Shown here piece after piece: positions 35,160 through 45,700 of a DNA stretch of 57,232 nt. The DNA comes from Saprospiraceae bacterium (lineage in GTDB: Bacteria > Bacteroidota > Bacteroidia > Chitinophagales > Saprospiraceae). How positions within the stretch are numbered: position 1 is the first letter of the stretch; each line of letters begins with the position of its first letter. The position numbers and the translations under genes were made by a program. The stretch covers positions 1-57,232 of the forward strand of contig JAKVCU010000001.1 in NCBI GenBank assembly GCA_022448955.1. The letters run 5' to 3'. The notes under the pieces were generated by a model, which was not told where the DNA came from, searched no databases, and worked only from the letters and a program-made list of their open reading frames with translations.

Positions 35160-35687
35160 TTATCTCCAACATTGCGGTTCTAATAAAATTTTCTCAGACC
35201 AACCAATAACCACTCCCTTGGTTGGATCAACGCATTCAAAGAATCCGCTATAACCTTCTGGGAAAAGGTCGCCAACGAATTTATCAAATACATTTTCCAA
35301 ACGACTGACAATCTCAATATTGTCTAGATCATTGATATTAATGGTCACTAGCTCATTTTCATAATTGGCATATAGGTAATTATCTCTAATTGCGATGTCG
35401 CTATTACCTAAGATTTGAAGGAAAGCAATCTTTTTAGGAGCGCTTGGATCGCTATTATCAATAATATGCACCCCTCGACCCGTTTCACCAGCATAGATAT
35501 AAGGTGCTTTGTAGTAAATCTTATAAAGAGAAACGATAGGCTGAGGATCCATAAGCTGGATAAGCTTATCCGATTCTTCTCCATAAATCGGAGCAAGCCC
35601 TATGGTTTCTTCTGGAATATCTACCATTCGCTCAAAACAGGAACTAAGTGAAACCAATAACAGAAAGAAAAGTAATCTTGTACTCAT
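35160..35687 (-). CDS. LVIVD repeat lipoprotein, short
   Basis: A 175-residue lipoprotein (N-terminus LLVSLSSC, lipobox SLSSC). It has LVIVD-like blades (IYAGETGRGVHIIDNSDPSAPKKI, AIRDNYLYANYENELVTI) but fewer than a full propeller. The next gene is a longer paralogue, so this is probably a duplicated partner. It is first of the three-gene operon. Confidence 0.88.
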   Translation of the reverse strand: MSTRLLFFLLLVSLSSCFERMVDIPEETIGLAPIYGEESDKLIQLMDPQPIVSLYKIYYKAPYIYAGETGRGVHIIDNSDPSAPKKIAFLQILGNSDIAIRDNYLYANYENELVTININDLDNIEIVSRLENVFDKFVGDLFPEGYSGFFECVDPTKGVVIGWSEKILLEPQCWR

Positions 35688-35793
35688 AACTTTTTTTGAA
35701 ACATGGTTACACTAAAAACGAATAACGGAGCTTCAAAGCTGCTTTTCTTTAGTATTATGCCTATGAATACTCATCAAACAGCCTCTATATAGC

Positions 35794-36375
35794 CTAAGGT
35801 TCGATGTTTAATTCATATCGCTTTAGTAATATTGGAAGACTATGCATTGAAAAATAGGCTTGTTGAATTCGATTATTGGTAGGGTCAATCTCCGTTAATT
35901 GAGCGCCTCTAAAATCACTCTTTTGAAGCTTGCATTCTTTGAAGGTGGCTTTCGCCAAATTGCAGTCTACAAAACTAGAGGACGATAAATCTGATTGCCA
36001 AAATAGGACCTCTTGCATACTACAATTTTGAAATACAGTGCCCGGAATAGACATTTGTTGGAAAGAACTAAAGTCCAACAGGCAATTTATAAATTCGAAG
36101 GATAACAAGATGGGTTTACATTGGTCGAAAATTAAACCCATCATTCGACATTGCTCAAACCTGACTTCTTGGAACCTAACGAACCCCAGCTGCAGCATGC
36201 TAAAATCACACGCCATAAACGTACATGCTACAAATTGAAAATCACTAAAGTTTAAGCCTGTAAACTGGCAATTTGTAAAAGTACAGTTTTCATATTCAGC
36301 AGTTTGTAATTCTTCCTCTGAGAAATCAATATTACTGTAATCTTGATCTTGAATGAAGGCTAATTCCATAAACAT
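35794..36375 (-). CDS. Pentapeptide repeat protein
   Basis: A 193-residue protein in which almost the whole length follows the A(D/N)LXX pentapeptide pattern with Phe or Leu at the centre: NCTFTNCQFTGLNFSDFQF, CTFMACDFSMLQLGFVRFQE, then SSSFVDCNLAKATFKECKLQ. It would form a right-handed quadrilateral beta-helix, the Qnr/MfpA/McbG-type fold. Some of these mimic DNA and protect gyrase; whether this one does cannot be told. It is divergent from the type IX cargo gene and has no resistance neighbours. Confidence 0.9.
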   Translation of the reverse strand: MFMELAFIQDQDYSNIDFSEEELQTAEYENCTFTNCQFTGLNFSDFQFVACTFMACDFSMLQLGFVRFQEVRFEQCRMMGLIFDQCKPILLSFEFINCLLDFSSFQQMSIPGTVFQNCSMQEVLFWQSDLSSSSFVDCNLAKATFKECKLQKSDFRGAQLTEIDPTNNRIQQAYFSMHSLPILLKRYELNIEP

Positions 36376-36517
36376 GTATTTAAGATAAATATAAGGGATT
36401 TAGAGACACATTTTGAGCAATCAAAAACCTGACTTATAAAAATTTTGTGTTTTTAGGCACAACAATTTAACAACACTTTTGGATAGCTAACACTTAACTT
36501 ATTAATAAAAATAAAAT

Positions 36518-38155
36518 ATGAGGCAACAGCTACTATTCTTATTGGTATTTTCCTTTTTTAGTTTAGATGCACAACAACCGATTGTAGAGATACAAAATAA
36601 TAACCTTCAATGTGCGATCAGTTCTCGAGGTCTAGAAATTGGATACTACAATGGGGTATTTCTAAATTATCTAAATGACAACGGTGAAAAGATTGGACTA
36701 ATGTCATCTGCTAATCTTTGGCTGGCAGGTATCCAAAACGATGGAAGCTTCTTTATGAGTACTCCCACTTATGGTTCTCCTATTGGAACAGACTTGGAGG
36801 GAATCATTCCAAAGGTTTTTCAAATTGATCGAGATGTGATTGATCAACATATAGCAGATTGGCAAGATAATGGTGTAATTGATAACCCAAATCCGGATGT
36901 GTTTGGATGGCCCGGAAATGGCAATCCTTTTTTTGAGCAGTATAATGATGGATTAGAACTGCCTTCCGAATCTGGACTTTCGGCGCCTTTTTGGGATAAT
37001 GATGGTAATGGTATTTATAATCCAGATGGGGGAGATTATCCTGTGTTAGAAGTCAGTGATTGTAATGAGACACCTATCGTCCCCACCCAAATGAACTGGT
37101 GTGTATATGGAATTGAAGATTCATCTAATGACGAGCTCATATTCTATGTAAAGTTTAATATGTTCTATTTTCAATGCGAAGAAGAATCGGCTTTAAATAA
37201 TACCTTATTTACGCAGCATCTTCTTATTAACTCTAGTAAACTTTCTTTTTCAACATTATATGCAGGTTTATGGTCAGATATAGATTTGGGGAATCATGAA
37301 GATGATTATATCGGAACAATGCCTGAACGGTCTACTAGCTATATTTATAATGCCGATAATCACGACGAGGATAATGGGCCAAGACCTGGCTTTGGTGAAA
37401 ATCCCCCAGTTTTTGGGATTGATATTTTTCGAACACCTTTTGATAGCCAGTTAAACGAAGTTGGTTTAAATGGAATAATACCTTACTACAATGGAAATGT
37501 GATTGGGGCCGAAGCAGCAACTACTGACCCTTCCACACTCTTTGAGTATTATAATTATCTAAATGGGAATTGGAGAGATGGTTCGCCACTTACCTTTGGA
37601 GGAAATGGCTACCAAACAGGAGCACCTACTGATTTTGCCTTTCCAGATTTACCTGATCAAGAAGATGGATGGTCTGCTTTTCAATCAAATGTATCACCTG
37701 GTGACCCCAGAATTTTGATGAATTTTGGTGAAATAGATGCAACTCCTGGAGCTCTTAATGAAATTATGGCTGCTTACACTTTTTATAATGATGATAGTGA
37801 TCATATTTCAAAAGTGTCGAGTTTCAGAAATCAAATAGATGATATCCAAGTCTTTTTTGATCATTGTTTTAGCCCAGATGTCTTCGATATTGAGTGCAAT
37901 CCATTTACAACGGATGTTGAAACACCCAATATCTTAGATCAAGAAGTTGTCCTTTTTCCTAATCCAACTGCTGATAGAGTTGAAGTAAGAAGTGATTATC
38001 CAATTACCCAAATGCATTTGATAGATGCTACAGGACGATACATTGCCACAACAAGTGAACGCTTTTTGCAGGTCAATACGCTACCAAAAGGTATTTACTT
38101 TGTACAAATTGAAATACGAGAACAAGTATTATATAAAAAAGTGATAGTAGAATAG
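36518..38155 (+). CDS. Secreted protein with type IX C-terminal sorting domain
   Basis: A 545-residue exported protein (signal peptide 1-18, SLDAQQ). The central region is Gly/Asp/Asn-rich and aromatic (DGNGIYNPDGGDYPVLEVSDC) with Cys pairs; I recognise no enzyme domain. The C-terminus is a type A T9SS domain (EVVLFPNPTADRVEVRSDYP to VQIEIREQVLYKKVIVE). A terminator follows. It is probably a surface adhesin or scaffold. Confidence 0.9.
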   Translation: MRQQLLFLLVFSFFSLDAQQPIVEIQNNNLQCAISSRGLEIGYYNGVFLNYLNDNGEKIGLMSSANLWLAGIQNDGSFFMSTPTYGSPIGTDLEGIIPKVFQIDRDVIDQHIADWQDNGVIDNPNPDVFGWPGNGNPFFEQYNDGLELPSESGLSAPFWDNDGNGIYNPDGGDYPVLEVSDCNETPIVPTQMNWCVYGIEDSSNDELIFYVKFNMFYFQCEEESALNNTLFTQHLLINSSKLSFSTLYAGLWSDIDLGNHEDDYIGTMPERSTSYIYNADNHDEDNGPRPGFGENPPVFGIDIFRTPFDSQLNEVGLNGIIPYYNGNVIGAEAATTDPSTLFEYYNYLNGNWRDGSPLTFGGNGYQTGAPTDFAFPDLPDQEDGWSAFQSNVSPGDPRILMNFGEIDATPGALNEIMAAYTFYNDDSDHISKVSSFRNQIDDIQVFFDHCFSPDVFDIECNPFTTDVETPNILDQEVVLFPNPTADRVEVRSDYPITQMHLIDATGRYIATTSERFLQVNTLPKGIYFVQIEIREQVLYKKVIVE

Positions 38156-38164
38156 AAACGTTCT

Positions 38165-38204
38165 GACCTTCCTGAACCATTCTGGTTGGGAAGGTCGTTT
38201 TTTT
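38165..38204 (+). terminator. Intrinsic terminator of the cargo gene
   Basis: GACCTTCC...GGAAGGTC (38165-38196; internal AACC/GGTT pairs extend it), followed by seven T (38198-38204). It lies just before the murQ coding region. Confidence 0.9.
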
Positions 38205-38238
38205 GTATCTTGCAGTGGAATCATCGCCTGTAAGTTAT

Positions 38239-39057
38239 ATGGAAAAAATCACCGAATCCAGCTCTCCTTATCGTCATTTGGAAAAAATGACGGTCCGCAC
38301 ATTACTCACCAATATTAATCAGGAAGATCAAACGGTTCCTCTGGCAGTAGAGAAAGCTATACCTGCCATTGAGCGCTTTGTCATTCACGTGGCAGCGAAA
38401 ATGAAAGAAGGGGGACGATTGTTTTACATAGGTGCAGGAACAAGCGGTCGTCTAGGTATTTTAGATGCTTCGGAATGTCCACCTACCTATGGCGTTTCTC
38501 CGGACTTAGTCATCGGATTAATGGCAGGAGGAGATACCGCTATTCGTAAAGCGGTAGAATTTGCAGAGGATGACCAAAACTTAGCTTGGCAAGATTTACA
38601 AGCGCATTTTATTTCTCCTAAAGATTGTGTTCTTGGTATTGCCGCATCTGGTACAACACCCTATGTTTTGCATGGACTAAAAGATTGTAATGCACATGGC
38701 ATAACCACTGCTTCTATCACGTGTAATCCAAGTGCTCCCATTTCAGCAGTTGCCAATTTCCCTATTGAAGTAGTCGTAGGACCTGAATTTGTTACTGGAA
38801 GTACTCGAATGAAGGCAGGTACCGCCCAAAAACTAGTGTTGAATATGATTAGTACGACTTTAATGATTCAATTAGGAAGAGTAAAGGATAATCGAATGGT
38901 GGATATGCAATTGAGTAATAATAAACTCTTAGATCGGGGCATCAGAATGATTTTGAGTACAATCAATAATTTAACCTACGAAGAAGCCAAACAATTACTG
39001 CTCACCCACGGAAGTGTACGAAAGGCAATAAAAGCCTATCTAGAAGATAAGTCCTAA
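38239..39057 (+). CDS. murQ: N-acetylmuramic acid 6-phosphate etherase
   Basis: Cleaves the lactyl ether of MurNAc-6-phosphate in cell-wall recycling, giving GlcNAc-6-phosphate and lactate. The ATG at 38239 gives 272 residues, close to the usual length (~295), starting MEKITESSSPYRHLEKM; the ATG at 38203 overlaps the terminator T-run. Family signatures are GAGTSGRLGILDASECPPTYG (SIS domain; Glu in SECPP) and FVTGSTRMKAGTAQKLVLNM. The sugar kinase gene is 131 bp downstream and is a natural partner. Confidence 0.95.
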   Translation: MEKITESSSPYRHLEKMTVRTLLTNINQEDQTVPLAVEKAIPAIERFVIHVAAKMKEGGRLFYIGAGTSGRLGILDASECPPTYGVSPDLVIGLMAGGDTAIRKAVEFAEDDQNLAWQDLQAHFISPKDCVLGIAASGTTPYVLHGLKDCNAHGITTASITCNPSAPISAVANFPIEVVVGPEFVTGSTRMKAGTAQKLVLNMISTTLMIQLGRVKDNRMVDMQLSNNKLLDRGIRMILSTINNLTYEEAKQLLLTHGSVRKAIKAYLEDKS

Positions 39058-39188
39058 TTATTCCAATTAAAACTTATCTTTGTCGATAGATTTAACCCAA
39101 GATATAAAACGTTATACACCCTATATCATTTTCTAAAGTTTATTTCCTTCATGATTCGCGATATTTTGAAGGGGTAAGATATGACTTC

Positions 39189-40043
39189 ATGGAAAAAAAC
39201 ATATTGATCGTTGATAGTGGTGCTACCAAAGCATCATGGAGTGTTTCAAGTGAAGGTAAAGTGTTGTTTGCAACTCAAACACAAGGAATTCAACCATTCT
39301 TTTTAAGTGACCAAGAGATTCTCCGACAAATTCGTACTGTATATCATCAAATACATGACCGGATTGATACTATTTATTTTTACGGAACAGGTTGTAATAC
39401 CCTGGAAAATAAGCATCGGCTCAAAGTAGCTTTCCAAGAGATTTTTCCAGATACGAAAATTTTTGTAGAGACTGATATCTTGGCGGCAGCCAGAGCTTGT
39501 TGTCAGCACGATCCAGGAGTGGCTTGTATCCTTGGAACTGGCTCTAATGTCTGTCGCTTTGATAGCGAAAATATCGTGGAAAGTGCTGGAGGGTTAGGAT
39601 ATATTCTAGGGGATGAAGGTAGTGGTGCAGATCTCGGAAAGACGCTTGTTAAAAATTATTTAGAAAAAAATTTACCTGAAGAGCTGGCTCAAAAGCTCGA
39701 AAAACAATACGCTCTCAGCAGAGATGTTGTGCTTCATGGTGTCTATCAAGGACAATTCCCTAATCGTTACATGTCTACTTTCGCTCCATTCCTATCTGAT
39801 CACATCGAACATGATTTTGTTCAGCAATTGGTAAAACAACAGTTTAGGTTATTCTTTAAAAATAATGTCTTGCATTTGCATGATGCACATATACTTCCTA
39901 TACACTTTGTAGGCTCTGTGGCTTATTATTTTAAAGGTACTTTGATTGAAGTTGCTCAAGAATTGGAACTACAGATCGGGAATATCATTCGCCAACCTAT
40001 TGATGGCCTTGTTAAATTTCATGAAAAAAAATTGGTTTCCTAA
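39189..40043 (+). CDS. BadF/BadG family N-acetylglucosamine/MurNAc kinase
   Basis: A 284-residue ASKHA-fold ATPase. Phosphate-1 motif ILIVDSGATKASWSV (residues 5-19) and ILGTGSNVCRFDSENI with GGLGYILGDEGSGADLGK are typical of BadF-type sugar kinases. It probably phosphorylates GlcNAc or MurNAc, supplying murQ, which lies immediately upstream. The two may share a transcript or have separate starts; a TATCTTTG box at 39075-39082 lies in the spacer without a clear -33 element. Confidence 0.88.
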   Translation: MEKNILIVDSGATKASWSVSSEGKVLFATQTQGIQPFFLSDQEILRQIRTVYHQIHDRIDTIYFYGTGCNTLENKHRLKVAFQEIFPDTKIFVETDILAAARACCQHDPGVACILGTGSNVCRFDSENIVESAGGLGYILGDEGSGADLGKTLVKNYLEKNLPEELAQKLEKQYALSRDVVLHGVYQGQFPNRYMSTFAPFLSDHIEHDFVQQLVKQQFRLFFKNNVLHLHDAHILPIHFVGSVAYYFKGTLIEVAQELELQIGNIIRQPIDGLVKFHEKKLVS

Positions 40044-40294
40044 AGGTTCAATAAATAGTGTAAAACAATTTATTGAGTAACTTCCACTGAGTTAATATAT
40101 AAGAAGCTCAACTCTTTAAGCATAACTTTAGCTTTTCATTTGTGTGAAAATGTAATAGCTCCTTTTCCTCTTTGTCGTAATACTGCACGGAAAAGTTACT
40201 TTTTTTGCCTTCTTTTTAAGATTTCAACTTATTTTTGTGGCCGAGAATAAAAATATTGAAATCACTCATAAGTCTATCAATTAACCTTAGAAAG

Positions 40295-42637
40295 ATGAAC
40301 CTTAAGTATTTATTTATCTCTATATGCTGCCTTTCGGCAAATCTTATTTGGGCTCAAAATCCTAATTTGAATTACAATAAGTTTCGCCAATTAAGAACTG
40401 AATTGGCTACACCTAACAGCTTCCGTACTGCTTCAGGTGCACCTGGCCATGAGTACTATCAGCAAAAGGCAGACTATAAAATGAATATCGAACTTGATGA
40501 TGCTAAGCAAATCATCAGAGGTACAGAAACGATTACTTATCACAATCTATCGCCTGATCCACTTACTTACCTTTGGATACAACTGGATCAAAATATTCGT
40601 GCAAAAGATTCAGACTCCTACAAAATCCGTACTAATGATATGGACGATCGCATGAGCTTCGGTCAGTTAGAACGTTTGCATAAACGCTTCGATGGCGGGT
40701 TCAACATCGAATACGTAAAAGATGCTAATGGGAAGGATATGAAAACGACCATCAATAATACGATGATGCGTGTTTCTTTGGATAAAGCATTAGAACCTGG
40801 CCAAAGTATCTCATTTGATATCAAGTGGTGGTACAATATCAATGATCGTATGCAATGGGGTGGCCGTTCTGGTTACGAATACTTCGAAGAAGACGACAAC
40901 TACCTATATACAATTGCTCAGTTCTTTCCTCGTATGGCCGTTTATAATGAAGTAGAAGGATGGCAGAATAAGCAGTTTTTGGGCAGTGGTGAATTCACTT
41001 TGCCTTTCGGCGATTATGAGGTGGCTTTAACAGTTCCTGCCGACCACGTAGTTGGTGCAACTGGTGAACTGCAAAACGCTAAAGAGATTTTAAGCAGCAA
41101 GCAGCGCAAACGCTTAGAAGATGCTCGTAAGAATACAAAAGATCCTGTAATGATTATTACAGAGGACGAAGCAAAAAAAGCAGAGAAGAGTCGCTCAGAT
41201 AAAACCAAAACATGGGTGTTCAAAGCGAAGAATGTTCGTGATTTTGGTTTTGCTAGCTCTCGTAAGTTTATTTGGGATGCAATGGCGGTGAAGCAAAATG
41301 GCCGAACCATCATGGCGATGTCTTTATATCCAAAAGAAGGAAACCCTCTTTGGGAAAAGTACTCTACTCGCGCAGTAGCACATACCATAAATGTATATTC
41401 TAAGTATACGTTTGATTATCCTTATCCTATTGCTTATTCAGTACATACTAATCGTATCGGTATGGAGTACCCAATGATTTGTTTCAACGGCGGTCGTCCA
41501 GAAGCAGATGGTACTTATTCTAGCCGTACAAAGTATGGTATGATTGGTGTGATCATCCATGAAGTAGGACACAACTACTTCCCGATGATCGTCAACTCTG
41601 ATGAGCGTCAGTGGACTTGGATGGATGAAGGTTTGAATAGTTTCTTAGAGTACATCGCAGAGCAAGAATGGGAAGATGATTTCCCAACATGGGGTGGACA
41701 ACCAGCAAAGATCGTGGGGTATATGAAAGGTGAAAAAGATCGTATTTCACCAATTATGACCAATTCTGAGTCTGTCTGGAAATTAGGCCCTAATGCCTAT
41801 AGCAAGCCAGCAACAGCCCTTTATATCCTTCGTGAAACCATCATGGGAAGAGAGCTATTCGATATGGCTTTCAAAGATTATGCACAACGTTGGAAATTTA
41901 AACACCCAACACCGGCTGACTTTTTCCGTACCATGGAAGATGCAAGTGGTGTAGACTTAGATTGGTTCTGGAGAGGATGGTTCTTTACCACAGATCATGT
42001 AGATATCGCTTTGGACGATGTACAGTGGTTCCAAATTGATAGCAAAAATCCAGAGGTGGAAAAAGCTATTGCGAAAAAACGCAGAGATGATGCACCAAAA
42101 TACATCGGTGATACACGTAACGAAGCCATGGAAACCATTATCGAGCAAGACTCGCGTATGCGTGACTTCTATAATGAATATGATCCTCTAGATGTGACAG
42201 CATCTGATAAGAAAGCTTTTGATCGTTACTACAACTCTTTGGATGAGGACGAAAAGAAAATGCTAGAATCTGGCTTAAACTACTACTCGATCAAATTCAA
42301 AAATGAAGGTGGTTTGATTATGCCAATTATTATGGAATTCCAATTTGCAGATGGTACGAGCGAAGTGGTTCGTATTCCTGCTGAAATCTGGCGTAAAAAC
42401 CACGAGGAAGTAAACAAAGTATTCTACTTCGAAAAAGAAGTAACAGATATCGTACTTGATCCATTCCTAGAAACTGCAGATACCGAAAGAAATAATAACT
42501 ACTGGCCTCCACGCCAAGAACCTAGCCGCTTCGAATTATTCAAACGTCGTAGCCGTGGCGGACGTGATAATCCTATGCAGAAAGCAAGAAAAGAAGCAGA
42601 AATGAGCAAAGGTGAGGAAAGTGGCAGTGGCAAGTAG
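40295..42637 (+). CDS. M1 family zinc metallopeptidase, exported
   Basis: The ATG at 40295 gives a 780-residue protein with a signal peptide (1-19, LIWAQ); the longer ORF from 40235 adds an improper leader. A two-domain M1 aminopeptidase: the IGMEYPMIC motif, then the zinc site HEVGHNYFP and the downstream WMDEGLNSFLEY (third ligand Glu), around residues 420-450. It trims N-terminal residues from extracellular or periplasmic peptides. The C-terminal tail is charged (SKGEESGSGK). A hairpin shared with the conflict operon follows. Confidence 0.93.
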   Translation: MNLKYLFISICCLSANLIWAQNPNLNYNKFRQLRTELATPNSFRTASGAPGHEYYQQKADYKMNIELDDAKQIIRGTETITYHNLSPDPLTYLWIQLDQNIRAKDSDSYKIRTNDMDDRMSFGQLERLHKRFDGGFNIEYVKDANGKDMKTTINNTMMRVSLDKALEPGQSISFDIKWWYNINDRMQWGGRSGYEYFEEDDNYLYTIAQFFPRMAVYNEVEGWQNKQFLGSGEFTLPFGDYEVALTVPADHVVGATGELQNAKEILSSKQRKRLEDARKNTKDPVMIITEDEAKKAEKSRSDKTKTWVFKAKNVRDFGFASSRKFIWDAMAVKQNGRTIMAMSLYPKEGNPLWEKYSTRAVAHTINVYSKYTFDYPYPIAYSVHTNRIGMEYPMICFNGGRPEADGTYSSRTKYGMIGVIIHEVGHNYFPMIVNSDERQWTWMDEGLNSFLEYIAEQEWEDDFPTWGGQPAKIVGYMKGEKDRISPIMTNSESVWKLGPNAYSKPATALYILRETIMGRELFDMAFKDYAQRWKFKHPTPADFFRTMEDASGVDLDWFWRGWFFTTDHVDIALDDVQWFQIDSKNPEVEKAIAKKRRDDAPKYIGDTRNEAMETIIEQDSRMRDFYNEYDPLDVTASDKKAFDRYYNSLDEDEKKMLESGLNYYSIKFKNEGGLIMPIIMEFQFADGTSEVVRIPAEIWRKNHEEVNKVFYFEKEVTDIVLDPFLETADTERNNNYWPPRQEPSRFELFKRRSRGGRDNPMQKARKEAEMSKGEESGSGK

Positions 42638-42644
42638 TGTGGTT

Positions 42645-42681
42645 AACCCTTGTGTGAAGTTTAAAACTTCACACAAGGGTT
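42645..42681. terminator. Bidirectional hairpin between M1 peptidase and conflict operon
   Basis: An 18-bp perfect inverted repeat (AACCCTTGTGTGAAGTTT at 42645-42662, complement 42664-42681; one-base centre) plus a third partial copy of the AAACTTCACACAA arm at 42682-42696. It ends both the plus-strand peptidase and the minus-strand six-gene operon. Confidence 0.7.
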
Positions 42682-42718
42682 TAAACTTCACACAACGGTT
42701 TGATTTTGTATTGAGTTA

Positions 42719-45700
42719 TTACTCTTCTTCTTCCTCCTCCTCTTCTTCTATCTCTTCTTCAAGTTCGTCTTTGGAAAGTAATAAATAGCTATCAAAATTG
42801 CTTAAGTCTTCTTCTATCTTTTTCACCTCCACACTAATCAACTCTCCAGCCAGATCTTCTGCCGTTAACATATAGGGGATATCGTGCCAAGTATCATAGC
42901 TTTGGCTACCAAATAGTGGTAATTGATTTAAGCCATTAGTTTCATAAGGTTCGGTAGAGATGAAAATTTTGAAACGTACTTTGAATGATTCTCGCGTATC
43001 GCCTAACCATTGCTTGACATCAATGATTACTTGTTGACTAATCAGCTCTTGCTTGTGGTTACTCAGGTATAATTCCTCGCCTGCTTGAAGTTGTCCAAGT
43101 GGTAAAAATTGATTGCTTATACTATAATCAGGCCATAATACTAAAGCATTAACATACAGCTCTTTTTTACTAGTATTAGAGACTTTTATTTCAAAAGTGG
43201 CCAATTCACCCTCTTCAACATAATGAGGAATATCATCAAACCATTCTTTGACAGAATAGGACGTATTCTCCGATTCATTTTGCTGGACGAATTCGGCATA
43301 TTGTAGACCTTTATCAGTTAGGCGGTTTCTAGAACGTTGATCTTGATTGTATCTTTCTATAAGCTGCTGTTCAAGTAATTTATTGAGTGTTGCAACCAAT
43401 AATTTGCGACTTTTAAGCGCTAATTGATTGGATAATTCAGATATGGTAAGACCATCACTTCTTTCGGACAGCAACTTAATGGTTGCCTTTTTCAATTTTT
43501 GCTCCTCTGTTTCTAAAAACTCTATTTCATAATCTTCGGGAGAAATTACTTCACTAGTGGTTTCTACGGTAAGTAGGTAGCGCCATTGTAAATATTGATG
43601 TACGGTATCTAAGAAATATTTAGCCTCTTCTTCAAGATTACTTCTGCTTTCTCCTGAGAAGATTTCGTTCCCTTCTTCTTTAAAAATGAATACCCCTTCA
43701 TAACTGATTTCATACTCTGTACTGAGTGCACTTTCCATTAATTCGAATAATGGATAATGATGCTCTTTACTCAATTTCAGAAGGGTTTCTCTTCTTTTTT
43801 TTCTGCTTACGCTAAACAGGCCAATTTCATAAGGCTTGGAAGTGAACCAGTTGGGATTATTGCTTTCTGTTTCTACTGCTTGTTCTGGCACCTCTTCAGG
43901 CTCAGTCACGGATGCTATGCCTCGTTCAATTTCTAGAATGGCTTTTACGTGTGCATCTGCAATGCGTTGGCGAACTTCGTCTTTCATCAGTTCCAATGCC
44001 TCTTCCTTATTGTTGTAAAAACCATTTTCCGTCAAAATAGCAGGCATGTTAGTCCTAGCAAGCACATAAAAATCTCGACTTGGATTGGTTTTTAAACCTC
44101 TATCGTTAAAGCCAGTTTCTGCAACTAAATATTTTTGGAAAATCGTAGCTATTCTTTTGCCTTCTTCGCTGGCATGTGCATGCCAAGTCTCTACACCACT
44201 ATACCGCTGATCTGCCCATTCACTTCCTTTACTCGTTGGGCCAGCATTACAATGAACAGACACAAATAGCTTAGGCAAATCAGACGCCTTAGTATTTGCT
44301 CGTTCTACTCGCTCTTTTAAAATATCATCAATTTCGACCTCCGGGACTACTTGGAAATAGGCAATACCCAATTCATCCAATTGTGGCATAATGCGCGATA
44401 CGATATCCCTATTGAATTCATATTCAAAAAACTGCGTAACACCATCATCAAAAATCGGTGAGCGCTTACCACTTGTAAAGCTACCATGACCATTATCCAA
44501 ACACCAAAGGAATTGTTGTTTGGATCCAGTGGTTTCTTGTTCCGGTGCTTCTGTTTCTGCATAAGTTCCTTCCTCCGCTTCAAAGGTGATTTGCACATCA
44601 AATAAATCTTCTATGCTCAATTCTTCAATAAAGGAAAGAATGGAAGCATTTATTCTATTGATATTAATTTGATATGCTCGGTCAGCAATAGTAGCTGAAT
44701 TTCGTCTATTCCTTAAGGTCTTGAAGTTTGCTTCTAATTGAAGTAGTTGATTGTTTTTAGCCGTATTACTAGCTACGATTAGATTCATTTCCTTGAAGGT
44801 ATCCTCCCATTCACCTTCAGCAATTAAGGACTTGATATTTTTTACTTTGGCTTTCTGCCAAATGGATAAAGTACTTTTTAATTTTTCTTCGTAAATCGGA
44901 ATGAAGTCATCATCTTTTCGCGCTGCATTCCGACCGTCAGGAAAGATGCCAATTCTACGAATAATAGTAGATTCCCAATCACAATTTTGAACCAAAATCG
45001 GAAAAATTGGGATGCGATTCATCATCGCTTCTTCTAATAACTCACCAATCTTTGGATCAAGGCGCATTTGGCGTATCAGCCAAGGACTCACAGCTAAGAA
45101 AATAATATGTGCAGCATCAATACGGTCTTCTAAAGAGGACTTCAGCTCAAAGGGCTCATTGGCAAAGCCAATGTTGCTTTGTTGCTGGATATTACTTTGG
45201 GCCTGAACTTTAGAAAAAGGATTACTTCCTCCAAAATCAGTTTCAAGATTATGATGGTGATACTCAATAGCAGGACTGACCAATTCACTTGTAATACGTT
45301 CAAATAAATCTGCTTGCTGTCCACCTGAAATATTCAGTACGCTGAGTTGATCCAGGGATTGTTGGTCGCGAACTTGTGTGAGCAGATGATTGATGTTTTG
45401 AGGTGGCTCAAACTGATAAGCATCCAAAAACTGTTCAATAGATTCCGCTTTTGAATCTCTCCCGTTATTCGTTTCTAGCAACAACTCTGTTGTCCTTAAA
45501 TCTATCCCTGTACCAATACCCAAAAACTTCCTAGCAATAGCTAATTCTGAACCAAACACCTGCGTCGTTTGCTGAAAATCACCTGCCACAAATTGATCAA
45601 TCTGTTCTTTTAGTCGTTGGTAAGAGGTTTCTCCATTGCTTTGTTCTAAAGCTTTCAATAGGGCACTAGTAAAAATCCCTCCTTCTCTAAGCTCGTAACT

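Noticed and set aside
38203-38238. Upstream ATG for murQ
   Set aside because: It falls in the T-run of the preceding intrinsic terminator; the ATG at 38239 starts the recognisable murQ N-terminus.
40235-40294. Extended start of the M1 peptidase
   Set aside because: The extra 20 residues precede a normal signal peptide at 40295 and have no signal character of their own.
42719-42760. Poly-Glu C-terminal tail of the amidase fusion as a repeat expansion of note
   Set aside because: It is a short acidic tail (about 14 Glu) coded by GAA/GAG; such tails are common and nothing else supports a special role.
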